Shown here: positions 44,616-54,310 of the stretch, piece after piece
Numbering within the stretch: the first letter of the stretch is position 1
How the letters are laid out: each line of letters starts with the position of its first letter
Assembly: GCA_016933535.1 (NCBI GenBank)
Contig: JAFGAS010000079.1
Coordinates: forward strand, 1-58,282
Direction: 5' to 3'
From: Candidatus Zymogenaceae bacterium
Lineage (GTDB): Bacteria > Desulfobacterota > Zymogenia > Zymogenales > Zymogenaceae
DNA: 58,282 bases
Program-made: the position numbers and the translations under genes
The notes under the pieces: generated by a model
Databases searched by the model: none
Seen by the model: only the letters and a program-made list of their open reading frames with translations
What the model was told of the DNA's origin: nothing

Positions 44616-45662
44616 ATGAGACAGCCGGTGAAAGTAGTCGTATGGGGGACGGGCCAGATGGGGACCGGAATCATAAAACTCGTTCTGCAGAAGACGGGGA
44701 TGGATCTCGTCGGTGTGATATCCGCCCGTAAAGAGCGGGAAGGGATGGACGTGAGCGGCATAATCGGCCGTGATAAGCCCATCGGCCTTACGGTGTCCGC
44801 GGACGCCGGAAAACTGCTTGCCGCGGTCAAGCCGGACGTTGTCTTGCATGCCACCACGTCCCGGGTTGTCGACGCCGCAGGCGAGATCGAGACGGCGCTT
44901 AACGTCTCGGCCAACGTCATCTCGATCGCCGAGGAGATGAGCTTTCCCCGCTGCGGATCGCCGGAGCTTTCCGATGAGATCGAGGCGACGGCCAAAAAGA
45001 ACAAGGTCTCGGTTTTGGGCACGGGCATCAATCCCGGATTTGTCCTTGACCTCCTGGTCATCGCGCTGACCGGGGTCTGTTTTCGGGTCGATTCCATCAC
45101 GGCCCGGCGGGTCAACGATCTCTCCCCATACGGGCCGTCGGTCCTCAGGACCCAGGGCGTGGGGATCACCCCCGAAGAATTTCACAAGGGCGTGGCCGAC
45201 GGCTCGGTGGTGGGACATTTCGGTTTTCCCGAATCCATCAGCATGATAGCCAGAAGCCTGGGTTGGGAGATCGAAAGGATCGAACAAACCCGGGAGCCCA
45301 TTGTCAGCACGGTCGAGCGCACGACCCCGTTTGTTACCGTCAAACCCGGCCTCACCGCCGGCTGCAAGCACACCGGCATCGGCTACATGAAGGGAAAACC
45401 GGTCATTACCCTCATCCATCCCCAGCAGGTACACCCTCACATGGCCGACGTGACCACGGGCGATTATATCGAGATCACCGGTGACCCAAACGTCTCGTTT
45501 TCGGGCTCTCCGGAGATACCCGGCGGCGTCGGGACGGAGGCCCTGGCCGTCAATATGATCCCGCAGATCATCAACGCCGTCCCCGGCCTCTATACTATGG
45601 CCGATCTTCCGGTTCCGGCGGCGATCATGGGGGACGTCAGGAAACTGATCGGAGGCAACTAA
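44616..45662 (+). CDS. ord: 2,4-diaminopentanoate dehydrogenase
   Basis: A 348-residue NAD(P)-dependent amine dehydrogenase that deaminates (2R,4S)-2,4-diaminopentanoate to 2-amino-4-oxopentanoate in ornithine fermentation. The dinucleotide fold starts VVVWGTGQMGTGII (residues 7-20), and the conserved blocks TTSRV, GTGINPGFVLDLL and RTQGVGITPEEF match Ord. GGGAGG lies ahead of the ATG. It is the first gene of the cluster and is followed after two bases by ortA. Assignment is supported by both sequence and full pathway context. Confidence 0.94.
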   Translation: MRQPVKVVVWGTGQMGTGIIKLVLQKTGMDLVGVISARKEREGMDVSGIIGRDKPIGLTVSADAGKLLAAVKPDVVLHATTSRVVDAAGEIETALNVSANVISIAEEMSFPRCGSPELSDEIEATAKKNKVSVLGTGINPGFVLDLLVIALTGVCFRVDSITARRVNDLSPYGPSVLRTQGVGITPEEFHKGVADGSVVGHFGFPESISMIARSLGWEIERIEQTREPIVSTVERTTPFVTVKPGLTAGCKHTGIGYMKGKPVITLIHPQQVHPHMADVTTGDYIEITGDPNVSFSGSPEIPGGVGTEALAVNMIPQIINAVPGLYTMADLPVPAAIMGDVRKLIGGN

Positions 45663-45664
45663 CA

Positions 45665-45985
45665 ATGGGAGATATCGTCAGGAAGGGACAGTGGGTCGAG
45701 ATCTACCGGGTGATCCTTTCGGCCGACGAGCGGGCACCCCAGGTCCCGGATGACACGAAGAGGGTGCCCCTCGAAATGCGGGTCAAGGGATTCCTCGATG
45801 CCGACGCCCGCATCGGCGACGAGGTCCCGATTACCACCGCCGTCGGGAGAAACATCACGGGCAAACTCGTCGCGGTCAACCCCGCCTATACCCACGGATT
45901 CGGCGAGCCGGTCGGCGAGCTGATGACCATCGGCCGACAGGTGCGCGGCATCATCGGGTGGCCCAAACAGGAAAAGAAGGGGTAG
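45665..45985 (+). CDS. ortA: 2-amino-4-ketopentanoate thiolase, alpha subunit
   Basis: A 106-residue small subunit of the PLP- and CoA-dependent thiolase that splits 2-amino-4-oxopentanoate into D-alanine and acetyl-CoA. Recognised by GQWVEIYRVILSADERAPQVPDDT-type start (here KGQWVEIYRVIL) and by its place between ord and ortB. It starts two bases after ord with GGAGG inside the ord end, so translation is coupled. No catalytic residues are known to be in this subunit. Confidence 0.92.
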   Translation: MGDIVRKGQWVEIYRVILSADERAPQVPDDTKRVPLEMRVKGFLDADARIGDEVPITTAVGRNITGKLVAVNPAYTHGFGEPVGELMTIGRQVRGIIGWPKQEKKG

Positions 45986-45990
45986 CGATT

Positions 45991-47394
45991 ATGGAGCACA
46001 CGGGATACGCCGAGGTCATGGCCCAAAAGGCTGAAGTTATGAAGCGCTCGGTGGGCATCGACTACGACCTCTATGCCACCGGCGCCCTGTCGTTTGACTA
46101 CGAGGGGATGATGACCGGGACCGGCTACACCATCGATGAGGTCGCCCGGGTCCAGGCCGAAACGGCCGTCGGCAGCACGCCCCTGGTGGAGCTGCATAAT
46201 ATCACGGCCCTTGCCCGGGCGGTCTCGCCGGCCGGGATGGGCGCCCGGATATTTGTCAAGGACGAGGCCCAGAACCCCTCCGGGTCGTTCAAGGATCGGC
46301 GCGCGTCCATCTCAATATTCGAGGCCAAGAAGAAGGGATACCCCGGGGTATCGGCCGCCACCTCCGGGAACTACGGTGCCGCCGTCGCCTCCCAGGCGGC
46401 AAAGCGGGGGCTTTCCTGCATCATTGTCCAGGAGGCCTTCGATTCGCGCGGGATCGCCCAGCCCGAGATCGCCGAAAAAACCCGGGCGTGCGAGGCCTAC
46501 GGTGCCGAGGTGATCCGTCTTTCCGTCGGGCCGGAGCTCTTCTACGTCTTCCTCATGATCCTGTCCGAGACCGGATACTTCAACGCCTCCCTCTACACCC
46601 CCTTTTCGGTCCTCGGGATCGAGACGCTCGGCTTTGAGATAGCCCGGGAGATTAAACAGCGCGAGGGGAGGTTTCCCGACGTGGTCATCGCGACCCACGC
46701 CGGCGGCGGCAACGTCACCGGCACGGGCCGCGGCCTTGCCAAGGCCGGGGCCGCCGGTACCGCGCTCGTGGCGGCCAGCGTCGATCTGGCGGGCCTGCAC
46801 ATGGCCTCGGATACCGATTTCAATCGGAAATCGTTCACCACGGGCCATACCGGCTTCGGCATCCCCTTTGTAACCTGGCCCGATCGCGCCGACGTGCCGA
46901 AAAACGCCGCCCGGCCCCTGCGCTACATCGACCGCTTCGTGACCGTGACGCAGGGAGAGGTCTTCTATATAACCCAGTGTCTGGCGGAGCTCGAGGGGAT
47001 GGAACGGGGCCCGGCGGGAAACACCTCGCTGACGGCGGCCTTTGCCGTCGCCCGGACGATGGAAAAAGACAAGATCGTCGTCGTGCAGGAGACCGAGTAT
47101 ACCGGGGCCGGCAAGCACCCCTATGCGCAGCTCAACCTGGCACGGTCGATGGGGATCACGGTTCGGCGGGGCGATCCAAAACAAAACGTCCCCGGAAAGG
47201 CCATCGTCATTCCCGAAGAGCCGTCCCAGATTGCGGTGACCGACGTTGACCTTGACCGGCTGCGCCGCTCATACCTCAAGAACGCGAAAGACGGCCTTGG
47301 TCCGGGACAAAAGATCACCGAAACGGACATCGCCTTTCTGGCCGCCGACATACGGGCGACCGAGCAATACGTGCGGGAGGCGATGGGAATCTGA
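45991..47394 (+). CDS. ortB: 2-amino-4-ketopentanoate thiolase, beta subunit
   Basis: A 467-residue PLP enzyme of fold type II (threonine-synthase-like) and catalytic half of the thiolase. The PLP lysine is Lys101 in SGSFKDRRAS; ATSGNYGAAVASQAA binds phosphate/substrate, and HAGGGNVTGTGRG is the glycine-rich phosphate loop. The ATG at 45991 follows AAGGGG and begins five bases after the ortA stop; a GTG inside ortA is less likely. Yields D-alanine and acetyl-CoA, the ATP-linked end of the pathway. Confidence 0.93.
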   Translation: MEHTGYAEVMAQKAEVMKRSVGIDYDLYATGALSFDYEGMMTGTGYTIDEVARVQAETAVGSTPLVELHNITALARAVSPAGMGARIFVKDEAQNPSGSFKDRRASISIFEAKKKGYPGVSAATSGNYGAAVASQAAKRGLSCIIVQEAFDSRGIAQPEIAEKTRACEAYGAEVIRLSVGPELFYVFLMILSETGYFNASLYTPFSVLGIETLGFEIAREIKQREGRFPDVVIATHAGGGNVTGTGRGLAKAGAAGTALVAASVDLAGLHMASDTDFNRKSFTTGHTGFGIPFVTWPDRADVPKNAARPLRYIDRFVTVTQGEVFYITQCLAELEGMERGPAGNTSLTAAFAVARTMEKDKIVVVQETEYTGAGKHPYAQLNLARSMGITVRRGDPKQNVPGKAIVIPEEPSQIAVTDVDLDRLRRSYLKNAKDGLGPGQKITETDIAFLAADIRATEQYVREAMGI

Positions 47395-47497
47395 ACATTT
47401 TCTGGGCTGCCGTCTGCGGGGTCCGTCGGTACACGCAGGGGCGGAAAAACGGGCGGCAACGTAATCTCCGGTAACAACACACAGCGGGATAAATGCC

Positions 47498-47839
47498 ATG
47501 GAACAATCCGATACGTATCGTGAGAGTCGCGGGCATCTGGCCGAACTCTCCGATGAAGAACTCAAGGATTATTTTTGGGAGCTCATCGGCGATATCATAG
47601 AGCCGATTGTTCAGGAGGCCCGGACCCACACGTCACCTTCCATCGAACGTTCGGTGCTGCTGCGGATGGGCTTTTCGAGCGTTGAGGCAAAGGCCCTCGT
47701 GACCATGATCGCCGAGCGGGGGTTGCTTGGACACGGGGCGGGAAACCTCGTTCTGAGGGTCGCCAAGAAAAGCGGCCTTGATATCAGGAACGCCGGCCTT
47801 GCCCTTATTGACGGCACCCAATGGGATAACGTAAAATGA
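47498..47839 (+). CDS. oraS: D-ornithine 4,5-aminomutase, S component
   Basis: A 113-residue small subunit of the adenosylcobalamin- and PLP-dependent mutase converting D-ornithine to 2,4-diaminopentanoate. The core HTSPSIERSVLLRMGFSSVEAKALV is almost invariant in OraS. It is slightly shorter than the roughly 120 residues of known OraS. Its stop overlaps the oraE start (ATGA). A gap of 103 bases separates it from ortB. Confidence 0.94.
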   Translation: MEQSDTYRESRGHLAELSDEELKDYFWELIGDIIEPIVQEARTHTSPSIERSVLLRMGFSSVEAKALVTMIAERGLLGHGAGNLVLRVAKKSGLDIRNAGLALIDGTQWDNVK

Positions 47840-50028
47840 AACCGCTGGACCCGAAAAAGAAGATTGACCTGACCGAGGTCTTAAATGACCTCGAGAGCTA
47901 CCGGCCCCGGCGCAAGGGGTGGGCGTGGAGGGAAAAGGTCCCCGATCAGCGGATCGGTCCCTTCGTCTGCAAGGATACTACGAAAAACCTCAAGAACTCC
48001 GTCCCCCTGCCCTCGGCCCATTACTTTGACAACATCGATCCCCAGTGTGATTTCGTGGTGACTACCGAAATCGCCTCAGGACGGTTCGAGGACGACATAC
48101 GCCGGATGCGCATGGCCGCCTGGCACGGCGCCGATCACATCATGGTGATCCGCACGACGGGCCAGTCCCACTACGACGGGTTGATAGAGGGAACCCCCGA
48201 GGGCGTGGGCGGTGTTCCCATCACCAGAAAACAGATCCGGGCCACCAGAAAGGCGCTGGACGCCGTCGAGGATGAAGTAGGCCGGCCCATAAACTTCCAT
48301 TCCTACGTCAGCGGGGTGGCCGGCCCGGAGATTGCAGTCCTGTTTGTCGAGGAAGGTGTCAACGGGGCGCACCAGGACCCGCAGTACAACGTGCTCTACC
48401 GCAACATCAACATGCACCGCTCGTTCGTGGACGCGGCCTGCGCCAAGAAGATCATGGCCGACGGCGGCATCCTCCAGATCGACGGTGCCCACAACGCCAA
48501 CGCCACCGCCCGGGAGGCGTGGAAGGTCACGCCGGAGCTCCTCGTCCAGCACGGGATCAACTCGGCCTTTTCTCTGGCGGTGGGGATGAAAAAGGAGATG
48601 GTTGCGCTTTCGACCGTTCCGCCCACCGCCCCCCCGGCCCCGAAAATGACCCTCGACCTGCCGTATGCCGTGGCGCTGCGCGACTTCTTTTCCGGGTTCA
48701 AAATGCGTGCCCAGCAGAACACCCGCTACATGGAGGCCGATACCGCCGAGGCCACCATCACCCACGTGCTGGACACCCTTATCTCCCGGCTCACCTCGGC
48801 CGACATCCAGAGCACCATTACCCCCGACGAGGGAAGAAACGTCCCCTGGCACTATAACAACATCCTCGGCGTCAACACCGCACGCCAGACCCTCATGGGG
48901 ATCGACGGGCTGACCGACCTGGTTGATCTCAAGAAGGACGGGGTCCTGCCCGATAAGGTCAGGGAGATCAAGGAGCGGGCCGTGCTGTTTCTCGAGGAGA
49001 TTATCCGCATGGGCGGCTATTTTGCCGCCGTCCAGAAGGGGTCCTTCGTCGACTCCGGGTATTTCCCCGAGCGCCGGTGCGACGGAATCGCCCGGGACCC
49101 GGCGGGGGGGGTGGCCGCGGGCTCCATCGTGAAACGGGAGGATGACTACCTGGCGCCGGTCTGCAGCCACTTCGGCTACAACGATCTTCCCCCCGGCATT
49201 ACCAAGGCCTGTGACCCGATCTCCGGCTGCACGCTCTGCGCGCCGGAAAAGATCGTCTACGTGGACGAACTGGATGACAGCGACAACGTCCAGACCCGCC
49301 GGGCGGCCGCTCGGTCAGCGACCGGGGACGACCTCATCCGTCCCGAGGTGGAGTGGGCCGGAGACGGCATCGTCGTTGTGACCGTCTTTGTGCCGGAGCG
49401 GCCCGATGTGGCCGAGGCGGCGGCCCTGGTTATGGCAGCCAAGATGGGCCTTTCGGGCCCGGAGGTTATCTCGCGGCGGCTTATCCATCCGGCCGAAGGG
49501 AGCCTCTTTGAAATCAAGGGACGGCTCGAATTTGGCGTGAAGCGCGATGAGCTGGTCATCCCTGTCAAGGAAGTCCTCATCCCGGAGGACCAGATCGTCT
49601 CGTTTGTGCGGGAGCACAAGCTTACACTGGTGGCCGCCACCGTCGGGGAAGACGAGCACTCGGTGGGTATGCGCGAGATTATCGATATCAAGCACGGGGG
49701 AGTGGAAAAATACGGGTTTGTCTGTCACTACCTGGGCACCTCGGTACCCATCAACAAGGTGCTGGATGCCGCGCAGGAGACCGGTGCCTCGGTCGTGCTC
49801 ATTTCCACCATTATTACCCATAACGACATCCACCGCGTCAATATGAAGAGACTTGCCGATCTTGCCGTCGAACGGGGAATCAGGGGCCGGCTGATCTTGG
49901 TAGCCGGCGGGACCCAGGTAACCAACGATGCCGCGACGGCCTCGGGGCTGGATGCCGGTTTCGGCCGGGGGACCAAGGGTCACCACGTGGCAAGTTTCAT
50001 CGTAAAGAAGATGAGGGAAAAGAAATAG
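47836..50028 (+). CDS. oraE: D-ornithine 4,5-aminomutase, E component
   Basis: A 730-residue catalytic subunit. The N-terminal two thirds form the TIM-barrel part; the C-terminal Rossmann domain binds cobalamin through DEHSVG (DxHxxG: Asp606, His608, Gly611). Lys619, eleven residues after the cobalt-binding His, occupies the place of the PLP lysine of clostridial OraE (Lys629, His618 there). Thus both cofactor sites are complete. Coupled to oraS by a 4-base overlap. The enzyme moves the 5-amino group of D-ornithine to C4. Confidence 0.95.
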   Translation: MKPLDPKKKIDLTEVLNDLESYRPRRKGWAWREKVPDQRIGPFVCKDTTKNLKNSVPLPSAHYFDNIDPQCDFVVTTEIASGRFEDDIRRMRMAAWHGADHIMVIRTTGQSHYDGLIEGTPEGVGGVPITRKQIRATRKALDAVEDEVGRPINFHSYVSGVAGPEIAVLFVEEGVNGAHQDPQYNVLYRNINMHRSFVDAACAKKIMADGGILQIDGAHNANATAREAWKVTPELLVQHGINSAFSLAVGMKKEMVALSTVPPTAPPAPKMTLDLPYAVALRDFFSGFKMRAQQNTRYMEADTAEATITHVLDTLISRLTSADIQSTITPDEGRNVPWHYNNILGVNTARQTLMGIDGLTDLVDLKKDGVLPDKVREIKERAVLFLEEIIRMGGYFAAVQKGSFVDSGYFPERRCDGIARDPAGGVAAGSIVKREDDYLAPVCSHFGYNDLPPGITKACDPISGCTLCAPEKIVYVDELDDSDNVQTRRAAARSATGDDLIRPEVEWAGDGIVVVTVFVPERPDVAEAAALVMAAKMGLSGPEVISRRLIHPAEGSLFEIKGRLEFGVKRDELVIPVKEVLIPEDQIVSFVREHKLTLVAATVGEDEHSVGMREIIDIKHGGVEKYGFVCHYLGTSVPINKVLDAAQETGASVVLISTIITHNDIHRVNMKRLADLAVERGIRGRLILVAGGTQVTNDAATASGLDAGFGRGTKGHHVASFIVKKMREKK

Positions 50029-50090
50029 AAACGCGTGGGCACTTCGGCGGTGCCGCGCGCATTATCACAGGGAAGTGACGGACATCCCCC

Positions 50091-51434
50091 ATGAAATATC
50101 CCGATATCCTCGTGGCCGAGATAGGCAGCACCATCACGAAGCTTTCGGCGTTCGCGGGCATGGATACGGCACGGCCCGCCTTCCTCGGTCAGGGGATCGC
50201 GCTCACGAGCGTCTCCGAGGGTGACGTGACGATCGGCCTTGAGCGGGCCGGCCGGGACCTGCGCACGCGTTGCAACGTCAAGACGGGGGAGTCTGGGAGG
50301 GACGTCGAGTTTTTTGCCGTCTCGTCTGCGGCGGGGGGGCTGAGGATGACCGTTCACGGGCTGACCCGTGACATGACGCTCAAGGCCGCACGGGAGGCGT
50401 CGCTGGGTGCGGGGGCGGTGGTCGTCTACACGACGGCGGGCGCCATTACCACCGATGACGCCTCACGGATTAAGGCCCACGGCCCGAAACTTATCCTGCT
50501 TTCGGGCGGGGTGGACTACGGCGAGCGGGACGTCATCGTCAACAACGCCCGCGTACTGGCCTCGATGGGCGCTTCGGAGATACCGGTCATCTACGCGGGT
50601 AACGTCGCCACGGCCGACGACGTGACGCAGATATTTACGGACGCGGGAATGGAGGTCTTCGTTACCGAAAACGTCTACCCGGGCATCGATGAGCTCAACG
50701 TCGGGCCGACGCGTGCCATCATCCAGGAGGTATTCGCCCGGCATATCGTTACGGCGCCGGGTATGGAGCGGATAAAAGAGATGGCCGCAGGCCCGGTCAT
50801 CCCCACGCCGGGGGCGGTGCTCTCGGCGGCAGAAATCCTCTATCATGAGATAGGCGACCTCGTGGCGGTCGACGTGGGTGGGGCGACCACCGACGTGCAC
50901 TCGGTCACGGAGGGGTCGGAGAAGCTGGCCGCCATAACCGTCTCACCCGAACCTCTGGCAAAGCGGACCGTGGAGGGCGACCTGGGCGTCTATATAAACG
51001 CCCGGCACATCATCGAACAAACCGACGGGGCCGTCGGAGATATCAGCGACGTGACGCCGCTGCCGGATACCGAGTCCGAGCGGGAGCGCATCGTCGTCCT
51101 GACCCGATGGGCGGTGGATCTGGCGATCTGGCGGCACGCGGGGGCGATCAAGGTTTCCTACGGGGCCTACGGCAAGAGCGAGATCGTCGAGGGACGCGAC
51201 CTTACCCGGGTCAAGTACCTCGTCGGGACCGGTGGGGCGCTCACGAGGCTTGGCGGCGGGGCCGAGATCCTCAAGACGATCCGGCGCGACCCACATAAAC
51301 GGAAACTCCTGCCGCCCGCCGAGGCCCGGGCCCTCATCGATACGGACTACATTATGGCGTCGGCGGGGATCATCGGACGGCGGCACCGGGACGCCGCCGC
51401 TCACCTTCTGATGGCCAGCGTGGGACTGAGCTGA
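50091..51434 (+). CDS. GlmL/MutL-type protein, likely reactivase of ornithine aminomutase
   Basis: A 447-residue protein of the actin/Hsp70-like ATPase fold known as GlmL/MutL beside glutamate mutase and as a partner gene in ornithine aminomutase clusters. Seen: phosphate-1 ILVAEIGSTITKLSAF (residues 6-21), a second glycine-rich loop VAVDVGGATTDVHSV (about 262-276) and GTGGALTRLGGGAEIL near the end. The expected role is ATP-dependent removal of damaged cobalamin from OraSE. It starts 62 bases after oraE and is followed after two bases by the racemase fusion. Confidence 0.88.
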   Translation: MKYPDILVAEIGSTITKLSAFAGMDTARPAFLGQGIALTSVSEGDVTIGLERAGRDLRTRCNVKTGESGRDVEFFAVSSAAGGLRMTVHGLTRDMTLKAAREASLGAGAVVVYTTAGAITTDDASRIKAHGPKLILLSGGVDYGERDVIVNNARVLASMGASEIPVIYAGNVATADDVTQIFTDAGMEVFVTENVYPGIDELNVGPTRAIIQEVFARHIVTAPGMERIKEMAAGPVIPTPGAVLSAAEILYHEIGDLVAVDVGGATTDVHSVTEGSEKLAAITVSPEPLAKRTVEGDLGVYINARHIIEQTDGAVGDISDVTPLPDTESERERIVVLTRWAVDLAIWRHAGAIKVSYGAYGKSEIVEGRDLTRVKYLVGTGGALTRLGGGAEILKTIRRDPHKRKLLPPAEARALIDTDYIMASAGIIGRRHRDAAAHLLMASVGLS

Positions 51435-51436
51435 AC

Positions 51437-53449
51437 ATGTCGGGACCGTACGTAACCATAGACCTCAAGAAAGTCCAGGATAATGCCCGGATCATCGCGG
51501 ACCTCTGCGCGGCCCGGAGTATTCAGGTAACCGGAGTCACAAAGGTGACCTGCGGGATGCCCCCGGTGGCACGAGCCATGCTTGCCGGCGGGGTAACAAG
51601 CATCGGGGAATCGCGGATGGAAAACATCCGCCGGCTCAAGGTCAGTGGGATAAACGCCCCGATGATGCTGCTTCGGATTCCGCCGCTGTCGGCCGTGGAC
51701 GAGATCGTGACCTCGGTGGATATCAGCCTCAACTCCGAGTATTCGGTCATCGAGGCCCTTTCGGAGGCGGCTGTGCGCCGGGGAATCGTCCACGATATCA
51801 TCCTCATGGTCGACCTCGGCGACCTCAGGGAAGGGATCTGGCCCGACGACCTGATCCCGATGGTCTCAAGCGTCGTGAAGCTTGCCGGCGTGCGTATCGT
51901 CGGCATCGGGACGAACCTCTCGTGCTACGGCGGGATCATCCCGACCCGTGGGAATATGGATGCCCTGGTCTACTACGCGGACGAGATCGAGGGAAGGTTT
52001 CCTGTTACGCTCCGTTATATCTCGGGGGGCAACTCGAGCTCGCTGTCGCTGATTGCCGGGGGGGGGATGCCCCCGCGGATAAACCACGTTCGTATCGGCG
52101 AAGGGATCCTGCTGGGCAGGGAGACGATCGAGCGGCGGCCGTGGCCCGGAACCTCACAGGACGCCTTCGTACTTAAGGCGGAGGTCATCGAGCTCAAGGA
52201 AAAACCGTCGATACCCATCGGTGAGCGGGGCCAGGACGCCTTCGGGGGCACGCTCCGGTTTGCAGACGGGGCGTCCGAACACCTAGAAGGGGCCAGGAGA
52301 GAGATGGTGCGGGCGATCCTCAACGTCGGCAGGGAAGACGTCCTGGTGGAAGGGATGGAGCCGATCGATAATAGGCTTGGGATCCTGGGAGCATCCAGCG
52401 ACCATTTGATCGTCGACGTGACGCGGGGCCGCGATGCGGTCACGCTTGGGGGCGAGCTCGATTTTCTCATGAACTACGGTGCGCTGCTTGCCGTCATGAC
52501 CTCGTCCTATGTGGAAAAGAGGCCGATTATGAGAGCCGAGGATATGAGAAACATGAGGGGGATAGCGCTCGTCGGCGTGCCGAGCTGGGTGGGGGCGCTG
52601 GGGCCGGGCACGGACGCCGCCCCCCGGGCGCTGAGAGAAACGGGCCTGCCCGGCAAGCTCGCTTCCCTCGGACTTGCCGTCGAGGACCGGGGCGACGTCC
52701 CGGTCAACGAATCCATACGCGGGGACGACTACGATCAGAACATCCGGGAAGTGGCCGGGATCGCGGCGGCAACCGCCGATCTTGTCGAGCGGGCGGTCTC
52801 CGACGACCTGGTGCCGCTTGTCCTGGGGGGCGACCACAGCGAGGCCCTGGGGGTCCTGGTGGGGCTCTCGCGGGTGCTGTCTCCCTTCGGCCTGATCTGG
52901 TTTGACGCCCACGGCGATTTTATCGTTCCCGACGATCCGGGCGATACGATAATCAGCCGGATGGTGCTGGGCGCCGCGCTGGGCTACGGCGACGAACGGC
53001 TCAGGATACCGGGTGGCCGGGTCCCCCTGGTTTCTCCCGAAAACGTCGTGGTCGTGGGGCTGAGGGACGCGACCCAGCACGAGTCGAGGCTGTTGACGGA
53101 CTCTGGCGTGACGATCTTCACCATGGAGGATATAGACGCCCTCGGGATCAAGGAGGTCATCTATCGGTCGCTGAGGGCGGCGGGGGCGGCCACCCGGGGG
53201 ATTCACATCAGTTTCGATATCGACGTGGTGGATATCCAGACGGCCCCCGGAGTGAGCAACCCGGTCATGGGGGGGATCACCTATCGGGAGACCCACCTTG
53301 CCATGGAGCTGCTGGCCCAATCGGGCCTGGTACGGTCGATGGACGTGGCCGGAATCAACATGGAGGCCGACCCGGAGGGCAGGACGGCGCATGTGGCGGC
53401 GGAGTTTATCCTTTCGGCCTTCGGCAAAAAGATATTGGGGAGATCATGA
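51437..53449 (+). CDS. orr: Ornithine racemase fused to an arginase-fold domain
   Basis: A 670-residue fusion. Residues 1-360 are the alanine-racemase N-terminal fold of ornithine racemase, with PLP lysine Lys36 in GVTKVTCG, producing D-ornithine for OraSE. Residues about 374-665 are an arginase-family domain (LVGVPSWVGALGPGTDAAP at its start). All six bimetal ligands are present: His467, Asp490, His492, Asp494, Asp594, Asp596. By ungapped comparison with rat arginase I, Asn130, Ser137 and His141 correspond to Ile496, Asp503 and Ser507, and Glu277 to Gly639, so arginine recognition and the proton shuttle are altered. L-arginine to L-ornithine hydrolysis would suit the pathway but is doubtful. 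Two bases after the reactivase gene; stop overlaps the TrmB start. Confidence 0.88.
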   Translation: MSGPYVTIDLKKVQDNARIIADLCAARSIQVTGVTKVTCGMPPVARAMLAGGVTSIGESRMENIRRLKVSGINAPMMLLRIPPLSAVDEIVTSVDISLNSEYSVIEALSEAAVRRGIVHDIILMVDLGDLREGIWPDDLIPMVSSVVKLAGVRIVGIGTNLSCYGGIIPTRGNMDALVYYADEIEGRFPVTLRYISGGNSSSLSLIAGGGMPPRINHVRIGEGILLGRETIERRPWPGTSQDAFVLKAEVIELKEKPSIPIGERGQDAFGGTLRFADGASEHLEGARREMVRAILNVGREDVLVEGMEPIDNRLGILGASSDHLIVDVTRGRDAVTLGGELDFLMNYGALLAVMTSSYVEKRPIMRAEDMRNMRGIALVGVPSWVGALGPGTDAAPRALRETGLPGKLASLGLAVEDRGDVPVNESIRGDDYDQNIREVAGIAAATADLVERAVSDDLVPLVLGGDHSEALGVLVGLSRVLSPFGLIWFDAHGDFIVPDDPGDTIISRMVLGAALGYGDERLRIPGGRVPLVSPENVVVVGLRDATQHESRLLTDSGVTIFTMEDIDALGIKEVIYRSLRAAGAATRGIHISFDIDVVDIQTAPGVSNPVMGGITYRETHLAMELLAQSGLVRSMDVAGINMEADPEGRTAHVAAEFILSAFGKKILGRS

Positions 53450-54291
53450 TAAAGCCCATCGACGACACGATTGTATACCTCGAACAGCTCGGGCTGACCC
53501 AGTACGAGGCAAAGGTATATATCGCGCTGCTTTCAGAACATCCCGCGACGGCCTACACGATATCGCGCCGTTCCGGCGTCCCCCACTCCCGGGTCTACGA
53601 GGTGGCGCGGCGCCTGATGACAAAGGGATACGTCGTCTGCCAGAATACCAATCCCGACCGCTTTTCTCCGCTGTCGCCCGGAGAGCTGGTCGGGCGGCTG
53701 GCCGGTGAGCACGAGCGAATCATCGGCGAGCTCAAACAGCGGCTGGACGCCATTCCCTTCAGGTCCGATTTCGATCCGGTCTGGAACATCAACGGCCGGC
53801 CCGACGCCCTGGCCAAGGCGCGGGAGATCATCGGGGAGGCCGAGCGGAAGATCTATATCGGCGTATGGGACGAGGAACTGGAGGAGCTGACCGAAGACCT
53901 GAGGGGGGCGCACACCCGGGGTGTGGAAATCGTCTTTCTCATCTACGGAAAAATGTCTGTGGATTTCGGGCGCGCCTTCTACCATGATACCCGAGCGATC
54001 AAGGAAATCGCGTACCTGGGAAGAAACGTCGATATCGTCGCCGATTCGGCCGCGGCCGTCAGCGGATGGCTGGGGACCGAGATGATAAACGGGGAACCGA
54101 AAGATGGGACAGAGACGAGATTCTTCCCCTGCCAGGTGATCTGGACGAAAAACCGGGGGCTCATCAATGTCATCGAGGGATATATCATCCATGATTTCTA
54201 CCTTGCCGAGATATTCGGCGTCTTCAGAAACGAGATCGAAGGGGTATTCGGCGCCAACATGAAGGCGCTGCGAGATAAATATCGCGGGTAA
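53446..54291 (+). CDS. TrmB-family transcriptional regulator
   Basis: A 281-residue regulator. The N-terminal winged helix LGLTQYEAKVYIALL ... SGVPHSRVYEVARRLMTKGYV (residues 15-64) is the TrmB DNA-binding domain, followed by a coiled coil (about 80-105) and a C-terminal sensor domain (about 118-280) of the PLD-like TrmB type. The ATG overlaps the racemase fusion stop by four bases, so it is made with the pathway and probably senses ornithine, arginine or a product. The palindrome at 44481-44500 is a candidate binding site. Confidence 0.92.
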   Translation: MIKPIDDTIVYLEQLGLTQYEAKVYIALLSEHPATAYTISRRSGVPHSRVYEVARRLMTKGYVVCQNTNPDRFSPLSPGELVGRLAGEHERIIGELKQRLDAIPFRSDFDPVWNINGRPDALAKAREIIGEAERKIYIGVWDEELEELTEDLRGAHTRGVEIVFLIYGKMSVDFGRAFYHDTRAIKEIAYLGRNVDIVADSAAAVSGWLGTEMINGEPKDGTETRFFPCQVIWTKNRGLINVIEGYIIHDFYLAEIFGVFRNEIEGVFGANMKALRDKYRG

Positions 54292-54310
54292 AACACGGGA
54301 GGAATCGGTC

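Noticed and set aside
44346..45665. 439-codon open frame opposite ord
   Set aside because: Shadow of the ord gene; it would also run through the promoter-operator region of the cluster.
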